Under the pieces are notes generated by a model. It was not told where the DNA came from. It did no database searches and was given only the letters and a program-made list of their open reading frames with translations. 43,366 bases of DNA from positions 1-43,366 of the forward strand of contig JAEXDQ010000017.1 in the NCBI GenBank assembly GCA_023401595.1, given 5' to 3'. This stretch comes from Spirochaetota bacterium (GTDB lineage: Bacteria > Spirochaetota > Spirochaetia > Sphaerochaetales > Sphaerochaetaceae). Positions 14,106-22,367 of this stretch are shown here, piece after piece. The position numbers and the translations under genes are program-made. Numbering within the stretch: position 1 is the stretch's first letter; the number at the start of each line of letters is the position of its first letter.

Positions 14106-16192
14106 AAGACGGCCTTGTCCACTACATAGGTCTTGCGTTGCCGGTACTCTTCCTTCTTCCCCACATGGAAGTCGCGGACGGGCCTGAGGTATCCGACGAC
14201 ACGGGTCCATACCTCGGTCTCCTTGCCGCAATGCGGGCATACCCGCTGTTCGCCCACAAGATAACCATGATCGTCGCAGGTCGAGAACGTGGGGGTGAGT
14301 GAAAGGTACGGAAGCTTGTACCGGGTAAAGGCGGTCTTCAACAGCTTCTTGGCGACCTCGATGTCCGTAATACGTTCGCCAAGGTAGAGATGCAGGACGG
14401 TACCTCCGGTATACTGGCATTGAAGTTCATCCTGCAAATCCAGCGTCTCGAAGATATCGTCGGTGAAATTGACGGGAAGCTGGGATGAATTCGTATAGTA
14501 CGGTACGTTTTCGCCGGCGGTGATGATGTCGGGATACAGTTCCTTGTCCAGACGGGCGAGCCGATAGCTGGTGCCCTCGGCGGGAGTGGCTTCCAGATTG
14601 TAGTAGTTACCGGTTTCCGCCTGATACGAAGAAATCAGGTCGCGAAGGTATTCCAAGGTACGGAGGGCGAACGCCTGCCCTTCCGCGGTGGTCAAGTCAT
14701 GGTCGGCCCCCAACAGGTTTTCGCAGGCCTCCTCCATGCCGACGATGCCGATCGTACTGAAATGGTTCGCCCACCACAAGCCTTCCTTGCTCTTGATCCC
14801 CTGGAGCCACCTGGCAGAGAAGGGATACATACCACGGTCGGTCTCCCGTTCGACGACCTTGCGCTTCAGTTCCAGGCTCTCCTTGGCCAAGGAAGCGAGC
14901 TTGGACAGACGGATGAGGAACTCCTCCTCGTCCTTCGACTCATAGGCGAGCCGCGGCAGATTCAAGGTCACGACGCCGATGGAGCCTGTCAACGGATTGG
15001 AACCGAACAGCCCTCCCCCGCGTTTTCGAAGCTCCGAGGTATCCAGACGGAGGCGGCAGCACATCGACAAGGCGTCCTGCGGAGAAAGATCGCTGTTCAC
15101 GTAGTTCGAGAAATAGGGTATCCCGTATTTGCAGGTCATCTCCATGATGGCGTCCACCACGGGGCCTTCCCATGAAAAATCCTTGGTCACGTTGATCGTG
15201 GGGATCGGGAACGTGAACACGCGCCCGCTGGCGTCCCCTTCCATCATGACGGCGCAGAACGCAAGGTTGAAGATATCCATTTCATGCTGGAAATCCCCAT
15301 AGGTCTCGTCCCGATACTCACCACCGACTATGACGCTCTGGTCCTTGAGCGTATCGGGGACGCGCAGATCGAACGTCAGGTTGGAAAACGGGCACTGGAA
15401 GCCGACCCGTGTCGGAACGTTGAGGTTGAAGATGAATTCTTGCAACGCCTGCTTCACGGCGGCGAAATCGAGTTTGTCGTAACGGATGAACGGTGCGCAG
15501 TACGTATCTATGGAGGACCATGCCTGGGCTCCCGCAGCCTCTCCCTGTGTGGAGAACGTGGCGTTGACAACCTGGCCGAGGAACGCCCGAAGGTGCTTCG
15601 CCGGACGGGAAGAGACTTTCCCGGTCACACCGCCGAAACCCATCGTCAAAAGCTGCTGCAAATCCCAGCCGCAACAATACGGCCCGAAGAAACCGAGGTC
15701 ATGCAGATGCATCGCCCCGCTGGCGTGAGCCTCACGGATTTCCTGCGGATAGACCTCATGCAGCCAATACTGCTTGGTGAACGATTCACGGATGTAGTTG
15801 TTCATGCCGTTGACCGACTTGCGGGTGTTGGCGTTCTCCTGTATCTGCCAATCCTTATCGTCGAGATAGTCCTTGAACATTCTGGTGGTGGCGTCCACCA
15901 GAACATGCCCGTCGCGGATCTTCCTACGCTGGTCACGGTAGAGGATGAACGCCTTCGCGGTCGCGCCGGCTCCCGCCTCGATCAGCTGCCGCTCGACAAG
16001 GTCCTGGATGGTCTCGACATCGGCGGTATCCTTTCCATTGGCGGCGGCGAGCGCCAGGACTTGTCCGGCAAGTCTGTCGGCGTCGACATTCGGTTCTCCC
16101 GCGGCTCTGGCGGCTTTGGCGATCGCGGAAGATATCTTCTGTCCATCGCAGAAGACGACCTGCCCGTCGCGCTTGACGATATGGGTGAGCAT
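14102..16192 (-). CDS. nrdD: Anaerobic (class III) ribonucleoside-triphosphate reductase NrdD, 696 aa
   Basis: NrdD reduces NTPs to dNTPs without oxygen, using a glycyl radical made by NrdG. The N-terminus is an ATP-cone (HIVKRDGQVVFCDGQKISSAIAKAA, through about residue 95). The catalytic barrel follows, with NNYIRESFTKQYWLHEVYP, HLHDLGFFGPYCCGWDLQQLL and FNLNVPTRVGFQCPFSNLTFDL. The C-terminus has the zinc site CDDHGYLVGEQRVCPHCG and the glycyl-radical loop RVVGYLRP. ATG 16192 has GGAGG four bases upstream; the frame upstream of it runs through the riboswitch and is not translated. It is co-transcribed and overlaps with nrdG. Control by NrdR and cobalamin is predicted from the leader. Confidence 0.97.
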   Translation of the reverse strand: MLTHIVKRDGQVVFCDGQKISSAIAKAARAAGEPNVDADRLAGQVLALAAANGKDTADVETIQDLVERQLIEAGAGATAKAFILYRDQRRKIRDGHVLVDATTRMFKDYLDDKDWQIQENANTRKSVNGMNNYIRESFTKQYWLHEVYPQEIREAHASGAMHLHDLGFFGPYCCGWDLQQLLTMGFGGVTGKVSSRPAKHLRAFLGQVVNATFSTQGEAAGAQAWSSIDTYCAPFIRYDKLDFAAVKQALQEFIFNLNVPTRVGFQCPFSNLTFDLRVPDTLKDQSVIVGGEYRDETYGDFQHEMDIFNLAFCAVMMEGDASGRVFTFPIPTINVTKDFSWEGPVVDAIMEMTCKYGIPYFSNYVNSDLSPQDALSMCCRLRLDTSELRKRGGGLFGSNPLTGSIGVVTLNLPRLAYESKDEEEFLIRLSKLASLAKESLELKRKVVERETDRGMYPFSARWLQGIKSKEGLWWANHFSTIGIVGMEEACENLLGADHDLTTAEGQAFALRTLEYLRDLISSYQAETGNYYNLEATPAEGTSYRLARLDKELYPDIITAGENVPYYTNSSQLPVNFTDDIFETLDLQDELQCQYTGGTVLHLYLGERITDIEVAKKLLKTAFTRYKLPYLSLTPTFSTCDDHGYLVGEQRVCPHCGKETEVWTRVVGYLRPVRDFHVGKKEEYRQRKTYVVDKAVL

Positions 16193-16197
16193 GGTTC

Positions 16198-16210
16198 CTC
16201 CTGTACGGAG
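16198..16210 (-). promoter_or_regulatory. Hairpin masking the nrdD Shine-Dalgarno
   Basis: In the transcript CUCC-GUACA-GGAG pairs the ribosome-binding site of nrdD with an upstream CUCC. It is the probable expression platform of the adjacent riboswitch, acting on translation initiation; no terminator-like T run is present between aptamer and gene. Confidence 0.55.
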
Positions 16211-16282
16211 AATGGCGATGGAAGGATAGGATACGCCCCAGGCGGCATCCATCCACGCCCTTGCCATGCTCCGTGGCGGCGT

Positions 16283-16457
16283 GAGTGTATAGGCAGGTCT
16301 TCTGACTCGGGTCTCAACGACTTGTGGCGCCTTCCCGAAGACCGTGGAGGTCTCCAGTGGCATGTCGCCATTGTCTCTTCCCTTACAGCGGCGGGACCAT
16401 GGGGTCTTTCACCCCTTTCCCTGTTAGACTGCGAACGCAGTACCCATACATACACAA
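16283..16457 (-). ncRNA. Cobalamin (B12) riboswitch upstream of nrdDG
   Basis: Conserved blocks of the adenosylcobalamin aptamer occur in the right order on the minus strand: AACAGGGAA (16425-16417), GGGGTGAAAGACCCC, CCGCCGCTGTAA, GCCACTG (16361-16355), GGGAAGGC (16336-16329) and GACCTGCC (16299-16292). A closing P1 helix may form between GTGTAT near 16455 and ATACAC near 16285. Ligand binding normally lowers expression. A B12-repressed class III reductase makes sense if the cell also has a B12-dependent class II enzyme. Confidence 0.93.
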
Positions 16458-16467
16458 GATGTAGTGT
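16452..16467 (-). promoter_or_regulatory. nrdD: NrdR box upstream of nrdD
   Basis: ACACTACATCTTGTGT on the minus strand matches the published NrdR consensus form (ACAC, eight AT-rich bases, GTGT) with perfect four-base ends. NrdR boxes usually occur in pairs at a fixed helical spacing; I see only a weak second candidate upstream. The box overlaps the start of the aptamer's P1 strand. Confidence 0.75.
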
Positions 16468-16492
16468 GCAAATACCAAACGGTACGCTATAA

Positions 16493-16521
16493 ACGGTATG
16501 CCAAGATAGTCAGATTGTCAA
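16493..16521 (-). promoter_or_regulatory. Possible nrdD promoter
   Basis: On the minus strand a perfect TTGACA (16521-16516) is followed after 17 bp by TACCGT (16498-16493), a weak -10. A start here would transcribe the full aptamer including P1. Confidence 0.4.
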
Positions 16522-16835
16522 TAGCAATTCTCGCAACCGTCTTTCTCAACCTTTGCGTCCAGCGTTTCTTGTACTTTTTGTGATTTTTATAAACCATGCG
16601 CTATCTTTGAATTCCATCCATGTGATCGCGGTCGAAACGGAGCGGGTTTGACGATGCGGCATCAGCGTATCATCGTCTCCCACAAACCGGGAGCGGGTAT
16701 CGCCTGGCAACGTACGGCAATCGCCAGCACTTGACAGAACCCGCCAGCAGGACTGGCTGTAATCGCTTGGCAGTAACCGACTGGCTGTAACAGTTGAAAT
16801 TGGCCGGCAGAACCGACTTGGACGACCGTTCCGGA
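16522..16835. other. Gap between nrdD promoter and the AbrB-type permease gene
   Basis: No gene is supported. At 16754-16795 there are three diverged 14-bp copies of TGGCWGTAAYCGNY type in tandem. Confidence 0.4.
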
Positions 16836-17885
16836 TCAAAAAAGCGTCGCATAGAGACTGATTACTTGTGGAAACAGGATGATGACGAAAAACAGCCTGA
16901 TAATCTGCAACACCGCTATGGCCGAGCAGTCATTGCTCAGCTCCCCCGCGATCAGCGCCATGTCCGAGGCCCCTCCGGGGGCGCAGGCGAACAGCATGGC
17001 GGGCAGCTCCAGTTTGAAAAGTCTGCTCAGCAACACACCGAGAAGGATATGGAACACCGCGAAACCGACCACCATCAGGAGCGCCGGAATAATCAGGGCG
17101 CGCATCTCCAGCAATGAGTCCATCGTCACCTTGCATCCGATATAGGCCCCGCAACAGATCTGGGCGGCGAATTTCTCATTCCGATGCACCCAAGCCTTGT
17201 CGGTATAGAGATTGTATACAGAAACGACGACCAGAGCAAATATCAGGGCCCCAGCGGGAACAGGAAGCAGTTCGCCGACAAGACCGCCGCCCACCGCAAG
17301 GGCAAAGGTAATGACAAGATCCTTGGCGGAGACATTGTTTTTCTTCTTCGCCAGAAGCTTCTCCGACTCCCCTTCGACAGGGTTGTCGTTGGGGCTGTAC
17401 CTGACGGAAATCGCTTTGATCAACGGGGGGAACACGAGCATCACACTGACGAACCGGACCAATTGCATCAACGCCACGACCGGCGTATCCGCCCCCATGT
17501 CCCCGCTGATGATGGTAGTCTCGGTCACGCCGCCGGGAACGCACCCAAGCAAAGCGGTAACTATATCCATTCCCGACAGATACCAAATCAACGTGCCCAT
17601 TCCCAGATTGACGACGAGCATTCCCGCTATCATGACGGCCGCGGGAAGCAGCAAAGCCTTCAGCCCGCGGATGTCGGCCATCGTCACCGAGGAGCCTATC
17701 AGCGCTCCGGAAACGACCTGAACGAGGAATTTCAGCCAATCGTAATATTGAGCCCCGCCGACAAGGACGTTGAATGACGCTACTGCAATCAGCGCGCCTA
17801 CGAGGAAGCCCGCCGGTACCCGGAGCTTGCGGGCAAGGAAACCTCCAGCGATTGCGACAAGTATCGTCAAACCGAATGACAGCAC
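16836..17885 (-). CDS. AbrB-family membrane transporter, 349 aa
   Basis: About ten membrane segments arranged as two repeats, each with a Gly-rich re-entrant motif: CVPGGVTETTIISGDMGAD in the first and CAPGGASDMALIAGELSND in the second. This internal duplication defines the AbrB (ammonia-monooxygenase-regulator-like, PF05145) family, whose substrates are mostly unknown. The GTG at 17885 is chosen: GGAGG lies nine bases upstream and the first membrane helix begins directly after it. The longer frame to 18056 would cross the palindromic operator. It is divergent from the isoaspartyl dipeptidase gene, so import of aspartyl or isoaspartyl peptides or dicarboxylates is a reasonable guess. Confidence 0.88.
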   Translation of the reverse strand: MLSFGLTILVAIAGGFLARKLRVPAGFLVGALIAVASFNVLVGGAQYYDWLKFLVQVVSGALIGSSVTMADIRGLKALLLPAAVMIAGMLVVNLGMGTLIWYLSGMDIVTALLGCVPGGVTETTIISGDMGADTPVVALMQLVRFVSVMLVFPPLIKAISVRYSPNDNPVEGESEKLLAKKKNNVSAKDLVITFALAVGGGLVGELLPVPAGALIFALVVVSVYNLYTDKAWVHRNEKFAAQICCGAYIGCKVTMDSLLEMRALIIPALLMVVGFAVFHILLGVLLSRLFKLELPAMLFACAPGGASDMALIAGELSNDCSAIAVLQIIRLFFVIILFPQVISLYATLF

Positions 17886-17944
17886 CGGGGACAGCCTCCG
17901 TGTCAGATCGCCAGCTCGTGAAGTGGCGACTGATTGCGTTAATG

Positions 17945-17956
17945 ATTGTATACAAT
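17945..17956. promoter_or_regulatory. GntR-like operator between the AbrB-type permease and iadA
   Basis: ATTGTATACAAT is a perfect 12-bp palindrome that fits the TNGTATACNA form of FadR/FCD-type GntR regulators. A further TATACAAT follows directly (17957-17963). It lies in the divergent intergenic region, about 60 bases upstream of the permease start and 150 from the dipeptidase start. Confidence 0.55.
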
Positions 17957-18107
17957 ATACAATATCGCCATGAATAACGCAAGCACAAGTTGACGCATCC
18001 GATGGAAATCGAATCCTCATCGACAACGGCAAAGACGCCTCAGACTTTTCCAACAAGAATTTTCGGAGTATGCTGTTTCACAGAAACCAGGTGCGTGAGG
18101 TACTGCC

Positions 18108-19238
18108 ATGAACATGCTTCTTCTCAAAAACGCCGATACATATTCCCCCCGGCATATCGGGATGACGGACATACTGATAGCCAACGACAGAATCGTTGAG
18201 ATCCGTCCCGGCATCGACTATCCCATAGCGGGTATGACCGTCCTGGATCTACAGGGGGAAAAAGTCATCCCGGGGTTGATCGACCAGCATGTCCACAGCA
18301 TCGGCGGAGGCGGAGAAGACGGTTACGCCAGTCGAGTTCCCGCGTTGAAGTTCTCCGACTGCGTGAGGGCCGGCGTCACTACGATGGTCGGCCTTTTGGG
18401 TACGGATTGCAGGACGCGGTCCCTTGCCGACCTGCTGGCTATGACGAAGGGGCTGACGGCGACGGGGATTACCTCCTACTGTCTGACCGGAGCCTATGAG
18501 TACCCCTCTCCGACGCTCACGGGTTCGGTGGGAGACGATATCGTCTATATAGCTGAAATACTCGGCGTCAAACTGGCTATCAGCGACCACCGTTGCTCCA
18601 ACCCGACGAAAGAAGAGTTGATCAGACTCGCCTCGGAAGTCAGGATCGCCGCGTTGCTGAGCAAGAAGCCGGGGGTCGTACACCTCCATGTCGGAGCGGC
18701 TCCCGAAGGAATCCGGAAGGTACTGGAGATCGTCAGGGAAACGCCCCTCCCGGCAAAACATTTCCGTCCGACCCATATGGGCGGTCATATCGACCAAGCG
18801 TTGGAATTCGCCGCTCTCGGAGGCTACGTGGATCTTACGGCTGACGAAGAGACTCCGGCGAAAATGAAAGGGTTGCTGGACATGGGTTGCCCGTCCCAGC
18901 TGCTCACGATGAGTTCTGATTCCAACGGAAGCTTCCCCAGATGGAACGAGCGCAAGGAGATCATCGGCATGACATACGGCAAGCAGACCAGTCTGTTCGC
19001 TTCGGTACGAGCCTTGGTGGAAGAACAGGGGCTTGCGTTGGAACACGCCCTCGCCTTCATTACCGAAAACGTCGCGCGGGCGTTGGCGCTTTATCCGCGA
19101 AAAGGAACGTTGCAGGAGGGCTCGGACGCGGATCTGGCGGTCCTTGGACGGGGACTCTCCATCGAATCGGTCATGGCGAAGGGCCGGTGGCTCTCCTATG
19201 AGGGGGAGATTCTGGTCAAAGGAATGTATGAGGACTAG
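18108..19238 (+). CDS. iadA: Isoaspartyl (beta-aspartyl) dipeptidase, 376 aa
   Basis: An amidohydrolase that cleaves beta-aspartyl dipeptides left from damaged proteins, releasing Asp. Features are the N-terminal beta-sandwich (LLLKNADTYSP, DILIANDRIVEI), the first metal ligands in GLIDQHVHSIGGGGEDGY (H61, H63), the active-site TGAYEYPSPTLTGSV, the second metal set in HLHVG and PTHMG, and the catalytic Asp in LTMSSDSNGSFPRWN. Length and motifs fit the E. coli enzyme. GAGGT lies six bases before ATG 18108. Divergent pairing with the permease suggests a shared operator and a role in peptide scavenging. Confidence 0.95.
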   Translation: MNMLLLKNADTYSPRHIGMTDILIANDRIVEIRPGIDYPIAGMTVLDLQGEKVIPGLIDQHVHSIGGGGEDGYASRVPALKFSDCVRAGVTTMVGLLGTDCRTRSLADLLAMTKGLTATGITSYCLTGAYEYPSPTLTGSVGDDIVYIAEILGVKLAISDHRCSNPTKEELIRLASEVRIAALLSKKPGVVHLHVGAAPEGIRKVLEIVRETPLPAKHFRPTHMGGHIDQALEFAALGGYVDLTADEETPAKMKGLLDMGCPSQLLTMSSDSNGSFPRWNERKEIIGMTYGKQTSLFASVRALVEEQGLALEHALAFITENVARALALYPRKGTLQEGSDADLAVLGRGLSIESVMAKGRWLSYEGEILVKGMYED

Positions 19239-19525
19239 CCGAACAGTAAAGCCAATCCGAAAACGGGTTTTTCCGACAACGGCAAGGATTTCGGGCTGCA
19301 AATGAAGCAACGATCCCCCGCAAGGAGGAAGCTCAGGATAATGAACAGCATCGGGTCCATCCGGTACGACCGGATTTAGCAGACCAAACGGCCCCCCTGC
19401 CGGGGTTGTGGCGGACGCGCATGCGCCGAATGGCAAATCCAAGGGCCAAGTGCGCGAAACCAGGCGGGCCGAAACAAGGTTCCCCAACCGAAGCGAACCG
19501 GATGTTATATGAAAAATCTGTGAAA
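19239..19525. other. Gap between iadA and phoB
   Basis: I see no gene on either strand. The stretch holds the end of iadA transcription and, at its right edge, the phoB regulatory region. Confidence 0.4.
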
Positions 19526-19543
19526 TTCATACTTCTCTCATGA
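19526..19543 (+). promoter_or_regulatory. PHO-box-like direct repeat upstream of phoB
   Basis: TTCATACTTCT and CTCATGA form two half-sites whose TCA cores are exactly 11 bp apart, the spacing of PhoB half-sites. The same TTCATACTT block occurs upstream of pstS at 28544-28561. Confidence 0.65.
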
Positions 19544-19586
19544 TTTTCTCTTGTCGAGTCTCCCGTTCATCAAGTAGGGTTGAACC

Positions 19587-20339
19587 ATGGTAGGGACCAA
19601 CATGCAAAACACATCCGCCGCAGGCGGGAAAAAGACCATCCTCGTCGTAGAGGACGAAATGGATATCCAGGAGCTTATCTGCTATCACCTGCAGATGGAA
19701 GGGTTCAGGGTCGAACGAGCGTCGACCGGCGACGGGGCGCTACAGGCGATTCAGACGAACGCGCCGGATCTTGTGGTGCTTGACCTGATGCTGCCCGGCA
19801 TCAGCGGACTGGAAGTGTTGAAGAACCTCAGGTTCGTCATGAACCTCAAGTCGTTGCCGGTCATCATCGCCTCGGCACGGACCGAGGAGAGCGATATCAT
19901 CACCGGTCTGGAGCTGGGCGCCGACGACTACCTGCCCAAGCCGTTCAGCCCGAAAGTGCTGACGGCCAAGGTCAAGGCGCTCCTGCGGCGTGTCCAGGGA
20001 GACAGGGAGGCCTCCGCCGGTGAAGCTCCGGTCCAAAGAAACATCAGCACCCCCGCCGGTCTGACCATGGACCCATTGCGCCATACCTGCTATTTCAAAG
20101 GGGAAGAGATCGCTTTCACCGCCACGGAGTTCGCGTTGCTCTACCTCATGGCCAGTGAAAGCGGGCGGGTGTTCACACGCAATCAGCTGATCAGTACGGT
20201 CAAGGGCAGCGACTACCCGGTCACAGAGCGGTCGATCGATGTCCAGATCGCCAGTCTGCGCAGGAAGCTCGGCATGGCCGGCGAAGCTGTGAAGACGGTC
20301 TGGGGCATAGGCTACAAATACCAGGAGCAGGATGCATGA
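19587..20339 (+). CDS. phoB: PhoB-like OmpR-family response regulator, 250 aa
   Basis: The receiver domain (residues 16-135) has the acidic pair in VVEDE, the phospho-acceptor D66 in VVLDLMLPG, the switch residue in IIASA and the Lys of LPKPFSP. After a linker, a C-terminal winged helix (about 155-247) shows FTATEFALLYLMASESGRVFTRNQLI and the recognition helix in RSIDVQIASLRRKLG. It should bind 11-bp direct repeats and activate pst under phosphate limitation. The start is uncertain: ATG 19587 and ATG 19602 have similar weak ribosome sites. Overlap with the kinase gene by four bases (ATGA) and the pst cluster nearby support the PhoB name. Confidence 0.9.
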   Translation: MVGTNMQNTSAAGGKKTILVVEDEMDIQELICYHLQMEGFRVERASTGDGALQAIQTNAPDLVVLDLMLPGISGLEVLKNLRFVMNLKSLPVIIASARTEESDIITGLELGADDYLPKPFSPKVLTAKVKALLRRVQGDREASAGEAPVQRNISTPAGLTMDPLRHTCYFKGEEIAFTATEFALLYLMASESGRVFTRNQLISTVKGSDYPVTERSIDVQIASLRRKLGMAGEAVKTVWGIGYKYQEQDA

Positions 20340-22240
20340 AACTTCGTTCGCGATTGTTGATCCTCGTCATTATCGCGCTGTGCGTCACCGTGGCATGTTG
20401 TATCTTCGCGGCGTCCAGGGCTTTCAACGAGACCTTGACGGAGTCTACTTCAACCAACATCGCCGCCCAGTGCAGGCACCTTGCCGACGAGGTGCCTGAT
20501 CTGTTGACCGAATATCATCAACAATGGCCGACGGAACAGGTCGCGGCCTATATCGACCGTTATGCGACGACATCCGGGGTGAGGGTCACTATCATCGACA
20601 TGGAAGGGACGGTGCGTTACGATAGCGAGGCGGCTGCGGAAACGATGGACAACCATGCGTGGAGGGCCGAGGTACGGCAAGCCATGCTCGAAGGAGAGGG
20701 CGAAAGCTCCAGGAAAAGCGGTACTCTCGAAACCACGATGATCTACCATGCCATCCTGGTCGACCTCCCCCGGCTCAACGAGCGAATGGTCATCCGTGTC
20801 GGCGCGCCACTTTCCGGCATCAGTATCTGGCAACAGCAGTTCATGGAATTGCTGCTTCCGTTGTTGATCGTTCTTCTGGTCTGTGTCGTTACGATTACGT
20901 TGCTCATCATCAGGCATATCACGAAACCAATCGACCTTCTCGCCGCCACCGCGACACGCTATGCGGCCGGGGATCTGACGCCGAAAACCCTTATCGAGAC
21001 ACCTCAGGAGCTCAAGCAGCTTTCCGAAACGCTCAATATGATGTCCCAGGAGCTGGCGATGCGGATACGGCAGCTGGAACAGGACAAACGGCTCTATTCC
21101 TCCATCCTTCTGTCCATGACGGAGGGCGTGCTGCTGGTAGACCGGCAGCAATCGATCAGCCTCGCCAACCAGGCAGCGGTAAGGATGATTCTACGGGACG
21201 GCTCCGATGAGCAGGTCGTCCAAGATGACGCGCCTTCGCAGCTGGTCGGGAAAAGCATCGTCCAGCTGTTCGGAGACGAAGACCTGACCACGGCGATAGA
21301 GCGGGCGGCCAACGGCGAGGGCCCCGGACAAGTGACGGTGGTCCGCTACGGGCATCTCCATGGAGAAACCGCCATACTGATTGGCTCAGGCAAGGAACGG
21401 ACCTTCCAGGTCTCGGTCGCGGCGGTCAGCGATCTGCGGGACAAGAAAACGGGAGAGGTGGTCATCACCTTCACCGATATCACCGATTTGAAACGGCTGG
21501 AGCAGGTTCGCAAGGACTTCGTGGCCAATGTCTCCCATGAACTGAAAACCCCTTTGACGGCAATCGGTGGGTTCTCAGAGATACTAGCCAGCGAAGAGGT
21601 CGGCGTCGAGGACATGAAGAAGTTCTCGAAGATCATCGACAGGAACGCGAAACAGATGCAGGGGATTATCAATGACCTCCTGTTGCTGGCTTCGTTGGAA
21701 AACACCCACTCCACCCCGACCATGAGTCGTTGTTCTCTCGACGCCCTGCTTGATGAAACAATTGAGAACGTCCAATACAGAGCCCAGCAGAAACGCATGA
21801 TATTGGTCAAGTCGGTAGATGATCCTGCGAAAACGGGGGTTTTTGCCAACCATGGGTTGTTGGTGCAAGCCTTGGTCAATCTGGCTGTCAATGCGATCAC
21901 CTATAGCGACGAGGGTTCTGAAATCCTTTTTGAGGCGAAGGCTTTGGGGGCTTCTGTACAGTTCTCGGTGACGGACCACGGTTGCGGTATTCCTGAAAAG
22001 TATCTCGACAGGATTTTCGAGCGGTTCTACCGGGTGGACAAAGCGCGCAGCCGCAGCCAAGGCGGTACCGGCCTGGGGCTTTCCATCGTCAAGCATGTAG
22101 CGGTACTCCATGGGGGAAGCGTCAACGTAGCGAGCAGGGAGGGCGAGGGTTCCTGTTTCAGCATCATCCTTCCGAAAGAAGATTCCCGAATCCAGGCGCT
22201 ACGTGAAAGAAGCCGGGAGCTGTACTCGGACAAGGCGTAG
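20336..22240 (+). CDS. phoR: PhoR-like sensor histidine kinase, 634 aa
   Basis: Domains in order: membrane helix 1 (about 7-27), an extracytoplasmic sensor of roughly 140 residues, membrane helix 2 (170-192), HAMP (193-245), PAS (255-385), HisKA with the phospho-acceptor H401 in FVANVSHELKTPL, and an HATPase with N box VNLAVNAITYS, G1 DHGCGIP, F box IFERFYRVDK and G2 GTGLGLSIVKH. E. coli PhoR has no large periplasmic domain; this one does, as in Bacillus-type PhoR, so a direct extracytoplasmic signal is possible. It is coupled to phoB. No clear terminator is seen in the 120 bases after the stop. Confidence 0.92.
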   Translation: MKLRSRLLILVIIALCVTVACCIFAASRAFNETLTESTSTNIAAQCRHLADEVPDLLTEYHQQWPTEQVAAYIDRYATTSGVRVTIIDMEGTVRYDSEAAAETMDNHAWRAEVRQAMLEGEGESSRKSGTLETTMIYHAILVDLPRLNERMVIRVGAPLSGISIWQQQFMELLLPLLIVLLVCVVTITLLIIRHITKPIDLLAATATRYAAGDLTPKTLIETPQELKQLSETLNMMSQELAMRIRQLEQDKRLYSSILLSMTEGVLLVDRQQSISLANQAAVRMILRDGSDEQVVQDDAPSQLVGKSIVQLFGDEDLTTAIERAANGEGPGQVTVVRYGHLHGETAILIGSGKERTFQVSVAAVSDLRDKKTGEVVITFTDITDLKRLEQVRKDFVANVSHELKTPLTAIGGFSEILASEEVGVEDMKKFSKIIDRNAKQMQGIINDLLLLASLENTHSTPTMSRCSLDALLDETIENVQYRAQQKRMILVKSVDDPAKTGVFANHGLLVQALVNLAVNAITYSDEGSEILFEAKALGASVQFSVTDHGCGIPEKYLDRIFERFYRVDKARSRSQGGTGLGLSIVKHVAVLHGGSVNVASREGEGSCFSIILPKEDSRIQALRERSRELYSDKA

Positions 22241-22367
22241 GTTCTTTTTTCAACTACGACCGGATGCATTGGCAGAACCATTGCGAGCAGTCATTGCCCG
22301 CCTGTCGTAAAAAAAGGAGCCTCACTTCAAGCGTATGATCGTCTCGGCGTCTTGCGAAAGACGAACG

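Noticed and set aside
15284..16492. 402-residue plus-strand frame opposite nrdD and the riboswitch
   Set aside because: It is antisense to a certain gene and a certain riboswitch, has no motif, and owes its length to GC-rich codon bias on the other strand.
17886..18056. N-terminal extension of the AbrB-type permease
   Set aside because: It would translate through the palindromic operator; a GTG at 17885 has a good Shine-Dalgarno and gives the normal family length.
18249..19487. 412-residue minus-strand frame opposite iadA
   Set aside because: Shadow of iadA; Arg/Gly-rich composition, no start signal and no recognisable domain.
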